Assembly: GCA_902791035.1 (NCBI GenBank)
Contig: CADAUA010000003.1
Coordinates: forward strand, 62,001 to 126,000
DNA: 64,000 nt
Direction of reading: 5' to 3'
Origin: an uncultured Coriobacteriaceae bacterium
Lineage (GTDB): Bacteria > Actinomycetota > Coriobacteriia > Coriobacteriales > Atopobiaceae
In this document: positions 26,064-34,399 of the stretch, piece after piece
How the letters are laid out: each line of letters begins with the position of its first letter
Position numbering within the stretch: the first letter of the stretch is position 1
Notes under the pieces: generated by a model
Database searches by the model: none
What the model saw: only the letters and a program-made list of their open reading frames with translations
What the model was told of the DNA's origin: nothing
Program-made: the position numbers and the translations under genes

Positions 26064-26525
26064 ATGAAGATTGCCATGGCAAACGACCACGCCGGAACCG
26101 ACCTCAAGGACCAGATCAAGGAGTGGCTCGAGTCCCAGGGCTACGAGGTGGTGGACTTCGGCACGTTCGACCACGAGTCCTGCGACCTCTCGGACTTCGT
26201 CCTTCCCGCGACCTTGGCTGTGGCCAAGGGCGAGTGCGACCGCGGCATCTTCGTGGACGGCGTGGGCTACGGCTCCGCCATGATCGCGAACAAGGTCCGT
26301 GGCATCTTTGCCTGCGTCTGCCAGGATCCCGTGTGCGCCGAGCTCGCCCGCCAGCACAACGACGCGAACGTCCTCTGCATCGGCGGCAAGCTCATAGGCC
26401 CCGTCCTCGCCATGGCCGTGGTCAAGACCTGGATGACAACCGACCCGCTCACTGCCGACAAGTACGTGCGCCGGCGCGACAAGGTGGCGGCGATCGACGA
26501 GAAGTACACCCAACCGATCGCCTAA
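26064..26525 (+). CDS. rpiB: Ribose-5-phosphate isomerase B / RpiB-LacAB family isomerase
   Basis: 153 residues from ATG 26064, preceded by AAGGAGGG. Family features are MANDHAG at the N-terminus, DFGTFDHESCDLSDF, IANKVRGIFACVC, ARQHNDANVLCIGGKLIG and a C-terminal helix. It should interconvert ribose 5-phosphate and ribulose 5-phosphate or a related sugar phosphate. The catalytic-cysteine motif CGTGIG of E. coli RpiB reads DGVGYG here, with Asp at the cysteine position; a nearby acidic residue replaces Cys in some actinobacterial RpiBs, so activity is possible but substrate choice is uncertain. Its stop codon overlaps the first unit of a 51 bp repeat array. Confidence 0.87.
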   Translation: MKIAMANDHAGTDLKDQIKEWLESQGYEVVDFGTFDHESCDLSDFVLPATLAVAKGECDRGIFVDGVGYGSAMIANKVRGIFACVCQDPVCAELARQHNDANVLCIGGKLIGPVLAMAVVKTWMTTDPLTADKYVRRRDKVAAIDEKYTQPIA

Positions 26526-26750
26526 GCGTCCCGACTTTCCCGAACCGGGACACTTAGGACGGTTAGGCCCGCCTAAGCGTCCCGCCCTTCCCGAACCGGG
26601 ACGCTAGCGACGGTTAGAGCTGCCTAAGCGTCCCACCCTTCCCGAACCGGGACACTAGCGACGGTTAGGCCCGCCTAAGCGTCCCGCCCTTCCCGAACCG
26701 GGACACTTCGGACGGTTAGGCCCGCCTAAGCGTCCCGACTTTCCCGTCCC
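26521..26750. repeat. 51 bp tandem hairpin array (4.5 copies) at the end of rpiB
   Basis: CCTAAGCGTCCC begins at 26521, 26572, 26623, 26674 and 26725, a constant 51 bp spacing. Each unit holds an inverted repeat, CCTAAGcGTCCCG against CGGGACaCTTAGG, around a ~12 nt loop, with small changes between units. The first unit supplies the rpiB TAA stop. The 346 bp gap to pckA holds this array and the pckA terminator, and no gene. Confidence 0.9.
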
Positions 26751-26773
26751 GCCCCCTCCGCTGCAGACGCAAA

Positions 26774-26828
26774 GGCGCCCGCCCCTCCCCCAGGCCTTGC
26801 CGCATGGCCAGAGAGAAGGACGGGCGCC
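26774..26828 (-). terminator. Terminator-like hairpin after pckA
   Basis: GGCGCCCG (26774-26781) pairs with CGGGCGCC (26821-26828), with an inner GGCC/GGCC stem. On the minus strand TTTGCGT follows. Confidence 0.6.
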
Positions 26829-26871
26829 GCATCTCTGCAGCTAGAACCCCGGCGCTACTTTGTCCGCAACC

Positions 26872-28503
26872 CTATCCCAGTGGGTGCGGGCCGGCGGCAC
26901 GGACCTCCGGGCTCATGGTCTGGAGGCGCTTCTCGGCGTTCTCCTCGAACATGCGCGCGAGCTTCTCGGCGGTCTTGTCGTACTCGGCACGGTCGGCCCA
27001 GGTGTTGCGGGCGTTCAGCAGCTCGGAAGGCACGCCCGGGCACGCGGTGGGCACATCGAGGTTGAAGCGCTCGTCATGCACGAAGTCGCAGTCGTCGATG
27101 AGGCCGGACTGGGCCGCCTCCACCATCTTGCGCGTGTAGGCGAGCTTGATGCGGCTGCCCACGCCATAGGGGCCGCCGGACCAGCCGGTGTTGATCAGGT
27201 AGACGCGGGTGCCACCCTTCTCGATGCGCTCGCCCAGCATCTGGGCGTAGATGTTGGGGTCGAGCGGCATGAAGGGCTCGCCGAAGAGGCTGGAGAAGGT
27301 GGGCGTGGGCTCCTTGATGCCGCGCTCGGTACCGGCGACCTTGCTCGTGAAGCCCGTCATGAAGTGGTACATGGCGGCGTTGTTGTCGAGCTTGGAGATG
27401 GGCGGCAGCACACCGAAGGCGTCCGCCGTGAGGAAGATCACGACATCGGGCGTGCGCTTTGCCTTGCCCGTGGCCACGGCGTTGCTGATGTACTCCACCG
27501 GGTAGGCGCAGCGGCCGTTCTCCGTGAGGGCGTCGTCGTCGTAGTCGGCCACGCGGGTCCTCTCGTCAAGCACGACGTTCTCCACCACGGAGCCGAAGCG
27601 TATGGCATCCCAGATCTGGGGCTCGGTCTCGTGCTTGATGCGGATGGTCTTGGCATAGCAGCCGCCCTCGATGTTGAAGACGTCCTCGTCGGACCAGCCG
27701 TGCTCGTCGTCGCCGATGAGCATGCGGTCCTCGGCGGCCGAGAGCGTGGTCTTGCCGGTGCCCGAGAGGCCAAAGAAGACCGTGGTGCCGTGGCTGCGCG
27801 GGTTCATGTTGCAGGAGCAGTGCATGGTAAGGACGTTGTTCTCGGTGGGCAGCAGGTAGTTCATGACCGAGAAGATCGACTTCTTTATCTCGCCCGAGTA
27901 CTGCGTGCCCACGACCAGGATCTCGCGACGGCGGAAGTTGATAAGGACCGCTGCCTCGGAGTTCGTGTTGTGGATCGCCGGGTCGAGCTTGAGGCGCGGG
28001 GCCGCCATGACCACGAAGTCCGCCTGGCCGAAGTCCAGGAGCTCGCGGTCCGTGGGACGCACCAGCATCTGGCGCATGAAGAGGGCCTGGCTGGCCAGCT
28101 CGCAGATGCCCAAGATCTTGCGCGAGTAGCGGCGGTCGGCACCGGCCAGCGCGTGCACCAGGAAGAGCCTGCGCTCGGAGAGGTAGCTGATGACCTCCTC
28201 GCGGACGCGCATGTAGTTCTCCTCGGAGAAGGGCACGTTGACGTTGCCCCACGCGATGCGATCGTGCACGTCGGGCGTGTCCACGATAAAGCGGTCATGC
28301 GGCGAGCGGCCCGTGTACTTTCCCGTGGTCACCGAGAGGGCACCGGTGCTGGTGAGCACACCCTCACCGCGCGAGACGGCCGTCTCCACGAGCACGGCAG
28401 GAGACGCGTCGATGACAGTCCTGTCGTCGGTATGGTGGATTCCGTACTTCTTGAGCTCCTCGACGATCACTGGAACCTCCGATCGCTTAGGGCGCAGGTT
28501 CAC
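26872..28503 (-). CDS. pckA: Phosphoenolpyruvate carboxykinase (ATP)
   Basis: 543 residues from a GTG start at 28503 preceded by GAGAAGG. It interconverts oxaloacetate plus ATP and PEP plus CO2 plus ADP. The kinase-1a loop FFGLSGTGKTTLSA near 255 and IGDDEHGWSDEDVFNIEGGCYAKTI just after it define the ATP-dependent class; RSPHDRFIVD lies near the N-terminus. In fermenters of this type the enzyme often runs toward oxaloacetate, but direction cannot be read from sequence. It is a single gene divergent from the aldose epimerase gene. Confidence 0.95.
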   Translation of the reverse strand: MNLRPKRSEVPVIVEELKKYGIHHTDDRTVIDASPAVLVETAVSRGEGVLTSTGALSVTTGKYTGRSPHDRFIVDTPDVHDRIAWGNVNVPFSEENYMRVREEVISYLSERRLFLVHALAGADRRYSRKILGICELASQALFMRQMLVRPTDRELLDFGQADFVVMAAPRLKLDPAIHNTNSEAAVLINFRRREILVVGTQYSGEIKKSIFSVMNYLLPTENNVLTMHCSCNMNPRSHGTTVFFGLSGTGKTTLSAAEDRMLIGDDEHGWSDEDVFNIEGGCYAKTIRIKHETEPQIWDAIRFGSVVENVVLDERTRVADYDDDALTENGRCAYPVEYISNAVATGKAKRTPDVVIFLTADAFGVLPPISKLDNNAAMYHFMTGFTSKVAGTERGIKEPTPTFSSLFGEPFMPLDPNIYAQMLGERIEKGGTRVYLINTGWSGGPYGVGSRIKLAYTRKMVEAAQSGLIDDCDFVHDERFNLDVPTACPGVPSELLNARNTWADRAEYDKTAEKLARMFEENAEKRLQTMSPEVRAAGPHPLG

Positions 28504-28687
28504 GCCCTTCTCACAGTTTCCTTTTGCATACCCATCTTATGGGCCCTCACCGCATCCACACACCTTCATCACCTGACTGTTAACAAAGGGCGAACGAAGG
28601 CTACGAGTCGGGGAACGGTAGTCTGCACCAAGAAGTACCTGCCTGTACTACCCTAAGCCAAGGGAAGCACAGACGAAGGGACCCAAC

Positions 28688-29569
28688 ATGTCCACGATCA
28701 CGACCATCTCGGACGGAAACCTTACGGCACGCGTCGACTCCAAGGGTGCCCAGCTCATGGGCCTCGCACTCGGCGGGGCGGAGTACCTCTGGCAGGGCGA
28801 CGAGCGCTGGTGGCCGCGTCGTGCCCCCGTGCTCTTCCCCATCGTCGGCGTAATCCGCGACGGGCACGCCACGAGCGCCCAGGGGGACGTGACGCTCGGC
28901 CGCCACGGCCTGGCGCGCAACTACGAGCACGCGATCGTGGAGGAGACCCCCTCGAGCGTGACCTACGAGCTCGCGTCCACGCCCGAGACACGCGAGAAGT
29001 TCCCCTACGACTTCCGGCTGAACATGAGCTACTCCCTTGCCGACGGCAAGCTGGAGCAGGCCTTCACCGTCACGAACACGGGGAGCGTGCCCCTCCCCCA
29101 CACCCTGGGCGCCCACCCCGCCTTCAACGTGCCCATGCCGGGCTGCGAAGACGGTTTCGACCAGTACGAGCTCCGCTTCACCCGTCCCTGGACCTGCGAC
29201 GCCCCCGGCATAACCCCGGAGGGCTACCACGACTTCCAGCACACCCACCGCGTGGTCGACGGCACGGACAGCCTACCACTCTCCCACAAGCTCTTCTCCG
29301 ACCTTCTCACCGTCACCCTGGTGGACGTGCCGGACTCCACCGCCACCCTGGTGGGACCCGCGGGCCACGGCGTGACGCTTGAGTTCCCGGGTTTCGGCTA
29401 CCTGGGTGTTTGGTCCGCAAACGAGACGGCCCCCTTCGTTGCCGTGGAGCCTTGGGTGGGCTGCGCCACCGCCCTCGACGAGTCCGACGTCTTTGAGGAC
29501 AAGCGCGGCATGATGGTGCTCCAGCCGGGCGAGTCTGCAACGCATGCCCTCACGATAAGGCCCTTCTAG
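28688..29569 (+). CDS. Aldose 1-epimerase family protein (LacX-like)
   Basis: 293 residues. A galactose-mutarotase-like beta-sandwich is indicated by AQLMGLALGGAEYLW, RRAPVLFPIVG, LGRHGLARN and LGAHPAFNVP near residue 138, which contains the histidine expected at the sugar ring. LacX/YeaD-like members act on free or phosphorylated hexoses, and which one applies is unknown. A GAAGGGACC ribosome site precedes the ATG. The next gene starts within 70 bp. Confidence 0.85.
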   Translation: MSTITTISDGNLTARVDSKGAQLMGLALGGAEYLWQGDERWWPRRAPVLFPIVGVIRDGHATSAQGDVTLGRHGLARNYEHAIVEETPSSVTYELASTPETREKFPYDFRLNMSYSLADGKLEQAFTVTNTGSVPLPHTLGAHPAFNVPMPGCEDGFDQYELRFTRPWTCDAPGITPEGYHDFQHTHRVVDGTDSLPLSHKLFSDLLTVTLVDVPDSTATLVGPAGHGVTLEFPGFGYLGVWSANETAPFVAVEPWVGCATALDESDVFEDKRGMMVLQPGESATHALTIRPF

Positions 29570-29639
29570 CGTGTGTGGCGCCCTCCCACAGCTCACACTC
29601 CCCTGCGGACAACCCGGGCCCATCGCGCCTGGGCTCAGC

Positions 29640-30125
29640 ATGCGCTTAGCCACGGAAGCTGACCTTGATGCCGCGGCAGAGCTCTATGCCCGCGCACGGT
29701 CCTTCATGCGGTCCTACGGCAACACGGCGCAGTGGGTCGGCGGCTATCCCAGCCGCGCGGACGCCGCTGCGGACCTAGCGACCGGCGCGCTCTGGGTCTG
29801 CCACGACGAGGCGGGCGCCATCCTCGCCGTCCTCATCCTCCTGCCCGGGCCCGAGCCCACGTATGCCCAGATCGAGGGCCTGCCCTGGCTCAACGACGAT
29901 CCCTACCTCGTGATGCACCGCATCGCCGTGGGCGTCTCGGGCCGGGGCGTGGGAGGTGCCTGCATGCGTTGGGTGGCGGCGCAAGCCCCCAACGTCCGGG
30001 CCGACACCCACGAGGTCAACCTGCCCATGCAGCGCGTACTGGAGCGCGCCGGTTTCCAGCGGCGCGGGATCATCCACATAGCGGACGGCACGCCGCGAAT
30101 CGCCTACCACTACGCGCGGGACTAA
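29640..30125 (+). CDS. GNAT family N-acetyltransferase
   Basis: 161 residues if started at MRLATEADLD (ATG 29640). A GTG at 29571, two bases after the epimerase stop, would add 23 proline-rich residues and cannot be excluded. The acetyl-CoA binding region is MHRIAVGVSGRGVGGACMRW near residue 100 (usual V/I..RGxGxG/A), followed by ADTHEVNLPMQRVLERAGFQRRGII, the standard end of the fold. The substrate is unknown. A terminator lies about 80 bp downstream. Confidence 0.82.
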   Translation: MRLATEADLDAAAELYARARSFMRSYGNTAQWVGGYPSRADAAADLATGALWVCHDEAGAILAVLILLPGPEPTYAQIEGLPWLNDDPYLVMHRIAVGVSGRGVGGACMRWVAAQAPNVRADTHEVNLPMQRVLERAGFQRRGIIHIADGTPRIAYHYARD

Positions 30126-30131
30126 CGTCTC

Positions 30132-30165
30132 GCCACAGGGCCGAAGGGGGTACTCCCTTAGTGGC
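30132..30165. repeat. Degenerate GTACT-loop palindrome
   Basis: The core AAGGG-GGTACT-CCCTT (30144-30159) lies inside GCCAC...GTGGC outer arms with uneven spacing. It is a weaker relative of the copy at 20769. Confidence 0.5.
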
Positions 30166-30203
30166 CGTTCCCGCTGGTCGCGCCTCCAGAAGCCTTCACG
30201 CTA

Positions 30204-30233
30204 CGCCCTCCCGTCCCTCGGGAGGGCGGTTTT
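30204..30233 (+). terminator. Rho-independent terminator after the GNAT gene
   Basis: The perfect 10 bp stem CGCCCTCCCG (30204-30213) with loop TCCCT and its complement (30219-30228) is followed by GTTTTG. Confidence 0.85.
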
Positions 30234-30276
30234 GTCTCCCCTTTGTAAACCCCTTTGAAGAGTTTTCTATACAGGG

Positions 30277-30304
30277 TTGACTTTTTTTGAAACGGGTCTA
30301 AAAC
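30277..30304 (+). promoter_or_regulatory. Probable promoter of the radical SAM gene
   Basis: TTGACT (30277-30282) and TAAAAC (30299-30304) are 16 bp apart, 72 bp upstream of the ATG. A T7 run directly follows the -35. Confidence 0.5.
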
Positions 30305-30375
30305 TGACTACGTCCAATAGGGTTGGGTCGCGTGCAGCGTACACAACCCGCTTCAGTGAGAGGAAAGGACACCGC

Positions 30376-31857
30376 ATGCAGTCTAAGCTCGCACACGCGG
30401 CCGAGCGCAAGGCCTTCGAGGTCGTGCTCGACCAGTTCATCAATGCCCCCGAGGGCCCCCAGCGCGAGAAGGTCTTCGAGCGCTTCCTAGACATGGGCGG
30501 CAAGCTCCTCGCCGACACCGCGCCCGACATGGGCTTGTCACTGCGCAAGGCCTTCTATCCGGGCTCCAAGTGGGAGAAGCTCGTTCTCTCCCTGCCCGAG
30601 CGTGTGGACCACAACATCCTGCGCACCGCCGTGGTGAACGGTGCCTACGAGGCTGCCTTCCGAGGACTCCGCCAGACCACCCAGTCCGCCGAGAAGTACC
30701 AGTGCAACGTGCCCTGGATCATCATCTTCGACCCCACCTCAGCCTGCAACATGCACTGCGTGGGCTGCTGGGCCGCGGACTACTCCAAGTCCCTCAACCT
30801 GACCTTCGACGAGTGCGACAGCCTCGTCTCGCAGGCCAAGGAGCTGGGCACCCACTGGTTCATGATGACCGGCGGTGAGCCCATGGTGCGCTGGAAGGAC
30901 GTCGTGCGCCTGGCCGAGAAGCACAACGACTGCATCTTCTCGCTCTACACCAACGGCACCCTGATTAACCAGAAGGTCTGCGACGACTGCAAGCGCGTGG
31001 GCAACATCCTCTTCTCCGTGTCGCTCGAGGGCTTCGAGGAGGCCAACGACGGTCGCCGTGGCGATGGCTGCTTCAACAAGGTCATGGCCGCCTTCGACCT
31101 CATGCGCGCCAATGGCGTGCCCTTCGGCGTGTCCACCGCCTACACCCGCAACAACGTGGAGTCCATCACCTCCGACGCCTACTACAAGATGCTGGAGGAG
31201 AAGGGCGTGCTCTGGGCCTGGTACTTCCACTACATGCCCGTGGGCGAGGGCGCCAACGCCGACCTCATGCCCACGCCCGAGCAGCGCGAGTACATGATCA
31301 AGCGCATCCGCGAGATCCGCGACTACGAGGGCGGCTACTCCGTCATGTCGCTGGACTTCCAGAACGACGGCGAGTTCGTGGGCGGCTGCATTGCCGGCGG
31401 CCGCGTCTTCTGCCACATCACCGCCCGTGGCGACGTGGAGCCCTGCGTCTTTATCCACTACTCTAACGCCAACATCAAGGAGCAGTCCCTCATCGAGTGC
31501 CTGCAGCAGCCCATGTTCCAGGCCTACCGCAAGCACTGGCCCTGGAACGACAACATGCTGGAGCCCTGCCCCATGCTGGAGAACCCCGAGGTCCTGCCGG
31601 TGATGGTGCACGAGGCAAACGCCCAGAGCACCGAGTACGTGACCCCCGAGAGCGTCGACCACCTGTGCGAGCGCACCGCCCCCTATGCCAAGGTCTGGAA
31701 GGAGCACGCTGACAAGATCTGGCTGGAGGAGCACCCCACTGGCAAGAAGGTCTATGAGGACGACATCTCCATGATGCCCGTGGACCAGAAGGCCAAGATG
31801 CTGGCCGAGAAGGACGCCACACTCGACGCCGAGGAGCTCGCCTCCGTCAGCAAGTAG
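30376..31857 (+). CDS. Radical SAM protein with SPASM-like C-terminus, function unknown
   Basis: 493 residues from ATG 30376, preceded by GAGAGGAAAGG. The [4Fe-4S]/SAM motif CNMHCVGC (CxxxCxxC) lies near residue 130 after a ~110-residue helical leader. MMTGGEPMVRW, SLYTNGTLI and NILFSVSLEG complete the TIM-barrel core. Later cysteines in GGCIAGGRVFCHITARGDVEPCVF resemble a SPASM/twitch auxiliary cluster site. An ~80-residue charged tail ends the protein. No peptide precursor gene is seen nearby, so a RiPP role is not supported. The monocistronic layout between two strong terminators suggests a stand-alone enzyme. Confidence 0.82.
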   Translation: MQSKLAHAAERKAFEVVLDQFINAPEGPQREKVFERFLDMGGKLLADTAPDMGLSLRKAFYPGSKWEKLVLSLPERVDHNILRTAVVNGAYEAAFRGLRQTTQSAEKYQCNVPWIIIFDPTSACNMHCVGCWAADYSKSLNLTFDECDSLVSQAKELGTHWFMMTGGEPMVRWKDVVRLAEKHNDCIFSLYTNGTLINQKVCDDCKRVGNILFSVSLEGFEEANDGRRGDGCFNKVMAAFDLMRANGVPFGVSTAYTRNNVESITSDAYYKMLEEKGVLWAWYFHYMPVGEGANADLMPTPEQREYMIKRIREIRDYEGGYSVMSLDFQNDGEFVGGCIAGGRVFCHITARGDVEPCVFIHYSNANIKEQSLIECLQQPMFQAYRKHWPWNDNMLEPCPMLENPEVLPVMVHEANAQSTEYVTPESVDHLCERTAPYAKVWKEHADKIWLEEHPTGKKVYEDDISMMPVDQKAKMLAEKDATLDAEELASVSK

Positions 31858-31888
31858 TGTCACAGAAGTGTCAGTCACCTTTGTGACA

Positions 31889-31918
31889 GGGCGCCCCTGG
31901 GAGACCGGGGGCGCCCTT
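31889..31918 (+). terminator. Terminator after the radical SAM gene
   Basis: GGGCGCCCC (31889-31897) pairs with GGGGCGCCC (31908-31916), followed by TTAT. A second small stem, GTCACA...TGTGAC, precedes it. Confidence 0.7.
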
Positions 31919-31924
31919 ATGCTA

Positions 31925-31957
31925 GCGGGCACCAGGGGAGTACCCCCTGGTGCCCGC
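31925..31957. repeat. 33 bp perfect palindrome with AGTAC loop
   Basis: Arm GCGGGCACCAGGGG (31925-31938), loop AGTAC and the exact complement (31944-31957). It lies between the convergent radical SAM and ackA genes, as the 20769 copy does between its convergent pair. Confidence 0.85.
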
Positions 31958-31981
31958 CGGTAGCCGAACCTGTCTCAGCAA

Positions 31982-33163
31982 CTACTTGCCCAGAAGCTCC
32001 TCGACGTCCAGCGCGATCATGAGCTCCTCGTTCGTGGGAACCACGAGCACCTTGATCTTGGAGTCATCGGCGGAGATCACGCGCGGCTCGTCGGAGCGGA
32101 CCTTGTTCTTCTCCGGGTCGAGCTTGACGCCCAGCCACTCGAGCTCCTTGGCCACGCCCATGCGCATGGTGTCGGAGTTCTCGCCGATACCGGCCGAGAA
32201 GGCCATGGTGTCGAAGCCGTGCATGGACTGGGCCATCTCGGCGATGAGCTGGGAGGTGCGGTAGTAGAACATGTCGAGTGCCATCTGGCAGTTGGCATCG
32301 CCCTTGTTGGCACCCTCCTCGATGTCACGGGAGTCGGAGGATACGCCGGAGAGGGCGAGCAGGCCGGACTGCTTGTTCATCATGGTGTCGACCTCGTCGA
32401 TGGTGTAGCCCCCCTCGCGCACCAGGTAGCACACGGTGGCAGGGTCGATGGTGCCGCAGCGGGTGCCCATGATCAGGCCGTCCAGCGGGGTGAGGCCCAT
32501 GGTGGTATCGAGCTCCTTGCCGTCCTCGATGGCGGAGAGGGAGGCGCCGGAACCCAGGTGGCAGCTCACGAGCTTGTGCACGTCGTCGCCCAGGAAGGCC
32601 TTGGTGGAGCGCCAGATGTAGCGGTGCGAGGTACCGTGGGCACCGTACTTGCGGATGTGCAGCTTGTCCACGACGTCGCGCGGGAGGGCGTAACGCCAGG
32701 CCTTCTCGGGGATGTTGTAGTGGAAGGAGGAGTCGGCCACGATCACGTTGCCGATGGAGGGGAACATGTCGCGGCAGATCTCGATGACGTCGGCCTCGGC
32801 GTAGTTGTGGAGCGGCGCCAGCGGGGCGACCTCGCGGACCCAGCCCAGGGTCTCGTCCGTCACGACCTTGGACTCGGGGAAGTACCAGCCACCCTGAACG
32901 ACGCGGTGGCCGATGCCCTCGATCTTGTCGGTGTCGAAGCCGGCGTCGGCCAGGATGTCGAAGACGTGCTTGACGGCCGTCTTGTGGTCCGGAAGGGCGA
33001 CCTCCATCTTCTGCTTGTCGCCACCGTGGACGTTGTAGCCGATGAAGGAACCGTCTATGCCGATGCGCTCGCAGTTGCCCTTGGCGTAGACCTCACGGGT
33101 CTTGGTGTCGAGCAGCTGGAACTTGAGCGACGAGCTGCCGGCGTTGATGACCAGAACGTTCAT
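31982..33163 (-). CDS. ackA: Acetate kinase
   Basis: 393 residues; ATG 33163 begins MNVLVINAGSSSLKFQL, the standard N-terminal phosphate motif. A longer open frame to 33259 has no ribosome site. It transfers phosphate from acetyl phosphate to ADP, completing the Pta-AckA route for substrate-level ATP. Other signatures are HRVVQGGWYF, YGAHGTSHRYI, HLGSGASL and FSAGIGENS. A GGAGACAC site precedes the start. A TATGAT candidate -10 on the minus strand lies at 33219-33224. Confidence 0.95.
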   Translation of the reverse strand: MNVLVINAGSSSLKFQLLDTKTREVYAKGNCERIGIDGSFIGYNVHGGDKQKMEVALPDHKTAVKHVFDILADAGFDTDKIEGIGHRVVQGGWYFPESKVVTDETLGWVREVAPLAPLHNYAEADVIEICRDMFPSIGNVIVADSSFHYNIPEKAWRYALPRDVVDKLHIRKYGAHGTSHRYIWRSTKAFLGDDVHKLVSCHLGSGASLSAIEDGKELDTTMGLTPLDGLIMGTRCGTIDPATVCYLVREGGYTIDEVDTMMNKQSGLLALSGVSSDSRDIEEGANKGDANCQMALDMFYYRTSQLIAEMAQSMHGFDTMAFSAGIGENSDTMRMGVAKELEWLGVKLDPEKNKVRSDEPRVISADDSKIKVLVVPTNEELMIALDVEELLGK

Positions 33164-33252
33164 GTGTCTCCTCTCGAGGGGCGTCCCTACGCCCGACCTC
33201 ACTACACACAGCATGACCATCATAACCCCGCAGGTGGTAGCACACGCGAGAC

Positions 33253-33299
33253 ACACCAAACCCGCGTGCCCAGAAGTCCTCGGCGCGCGGGCTTGGTGT
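33253..33299 (-). terminator. Large hairpin between the C_GCAxxG gene and ackA
   Basis: ACACCAAaCCCGCG (33253-33266) pairs with CGCGGGcTTGGTGT (33286-33299) with one mismatch. It would terminate the rnd-xse-HIT-C_GCAxxG transcript ahead of the ackA promoter, although no long T-tract follows. Confidence 0.6.
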
Positions 33300-33335
33300 A
33301 ACCTCGGGCAAGAAGGACGTGGCTACAGGCGAGGT

Positions 33336-33758
33336 CTAGTCCTCGAAGCGCCCGTGGAAGAGTGTCTCCTCCACTACGTGTGCGCCCGTCTTGACGCAGT
33401 CGTTGCAGGGCATGAGGACCACGCCCGTGTCGCGACCCTTGATCTGGCAGCAGCGCGTAGCACCCACCCGCTGGCCGAAGGCCGCCACGAGCTCCCGCGA
33501 GATCTTGTACGTGGAGCCCTTGCTGTTGGGCCTCTCCAGGTCGCCTGTGGAGTTGGCGAATCCCGCCAGCACGCAGGCGCCGGAAGCCGCGCCACAGGTA
33601 CCCTCCATGCCGCCCATGCCCAACCCCAGGCCCTCGCAGGCCTTGAACATGGTGGGCTCGTCCACGCCCACGAGGTCGGCGTAGGTGCAGGCCACGGCCT
33701 GTGCGCAGTTGTAGCCCCTGCGATGCCTGGCGTCCGCCTCCGCCACCCTACTCTGCAT
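33336..33758 (-). CDS. C_GCAxxG_C_C family cysteine-rich protein
   Basis: 140 residues from ATG 33758, which overlaps the end of the HIT gene by 11 bp. The family pattern is visible: CAQAVACTYADL near the N-terminus, GLGMGGMEGTCGAASGAC near 60, CCQIKGRD and CNDCV near the C-terminus. Relatives may bind a metal or redox cofactor but no reaction is established. The open frame extends upstream into the HIT gene in another frame; that part is not conserved. It is last in the operon. Confidence 0.85.
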   Translation of the reverse strand: MQSRVAEADARHRRGYNCAQAVACTYADLVGVDEPTMFKACEGLGLGMGGMEGTCGAASGACVLAGFANSTGDLERPNSKGSTYKISRELVAAFGQRVGATRCCQIKGRDTGVVLMPCNDCVKTGAHVVEETLFHGRFED

Positions 33759-34107
33759 GGCCGGCCCCCTCAGGCCCCTCGTCGGTGAGCTTGCGGCCAC
33801 CGAGCACGTGCAGGTGCAGGTGATGGACTGTCTGGCCGGCGTCATCTCCCGTGTTGGCTATCACGCGGAAGCCCGTCTTGTCAACGCCCGTGGCCTTGGC
33901 CACTTCATCCACGCCGTGCACGAGGGCAGCCAGCGTCTCTGCCGGCACGCCGTCCACCAGGTTCGCGTAGTGCCTCTTGGGCACCACCAGAACGTGCACG
34001 GGCGCCAGCGGGTTCATGTCCCGGAAGGCCGTCACCTGGTCGTCCTCGTAGACGTAGTCGCTCTCGATCTCATGGTTCGCGATCTTGCAGAAGATGCAGT
34101 CAGACAT
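33748..34107 (-). CDS. HIT family (HinT-like) nucleotide-binding protein
   Basis: 119 residues. CIFCKIANHEI at the N-terminus, HVLVVPKRHYANL, and the histidine triad HHLHLHVLGGR near residues 98-108 place it in the HinT branch, purine nucleoside phosphoramidate hydrolases with a catalytic middle histidine. It sits 10 bp downstream of xseB and overlaps the next gene. Confidence 0.93.
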   Translation of the reverse strand: MSDCIFCKIANHEIESDYVYEDDQVTAFRDMNPLAPVHVLVVPKRHYANLVDGVPAETLAALVHGVDEVAKATGVDKTGFRVIANTGDDAGQTVHHLHLHVLGGRKLTDEGPEGAGHAE

Positions 34108-34117
34108 GTCCTTCTCC

Positions 34118-34399
34118 CTAGTCCTGGGGCCGCTCGTCCAGAAACGCCGTTGCCGGCGCCGACACCGTGTCTATGGTAGGCTCCCCGCCCTCGGTCTCAT
34201 CGAGAAGGACGCGTACCTTCTGTTCGGCCGTGGTCAGACGCGCCCGCAGGGTCTTGAGGAGCTCCACCCCGCGCTCGTAGCGCTCCAGCGACTCCTCGAG
34301 CTCTAGGTCGCCTGCCTCCAGTGCGCGCACGATCTGCTCCAGCTCTATGGACATCTCCTTGAACGTCATCTCGTTGACGTCGCGATATGCCTCCGCCAT
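34118..34399 (-). CDS. xseB: Exodeoxyribonuclease VII small subunit
   Basis: 93 residues. The conserved helical core (FKEMSIELEQIVRALEAGDLELEESL, then YERGVELL) is unmistakable. It forms the nuclease with XseA, degrading single-stranded DNA to oligonucleotides. The ATG at 34399 overlaps the stop of xseA by one base, so subunit synthesis is coupled. The C-terminal ~20 residues are variable. Confidence 0.93.
   Translation of the reverse strand: MAEAYRDVNEMTFKEMSIELEQIVRALEAGDLELEESLERYERGVELLKTLRARLTTAEQKVRVLLDETEGGEPTIDTVSAPATAFLDERPQD

Noticed and set aside
26521-26750. CRISPR array
   Set aside because: The 51 bp periodicity has no unique spacers; whole units repeat. No cas genes are present. 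The same holds for 25842, 45779 and 57879.
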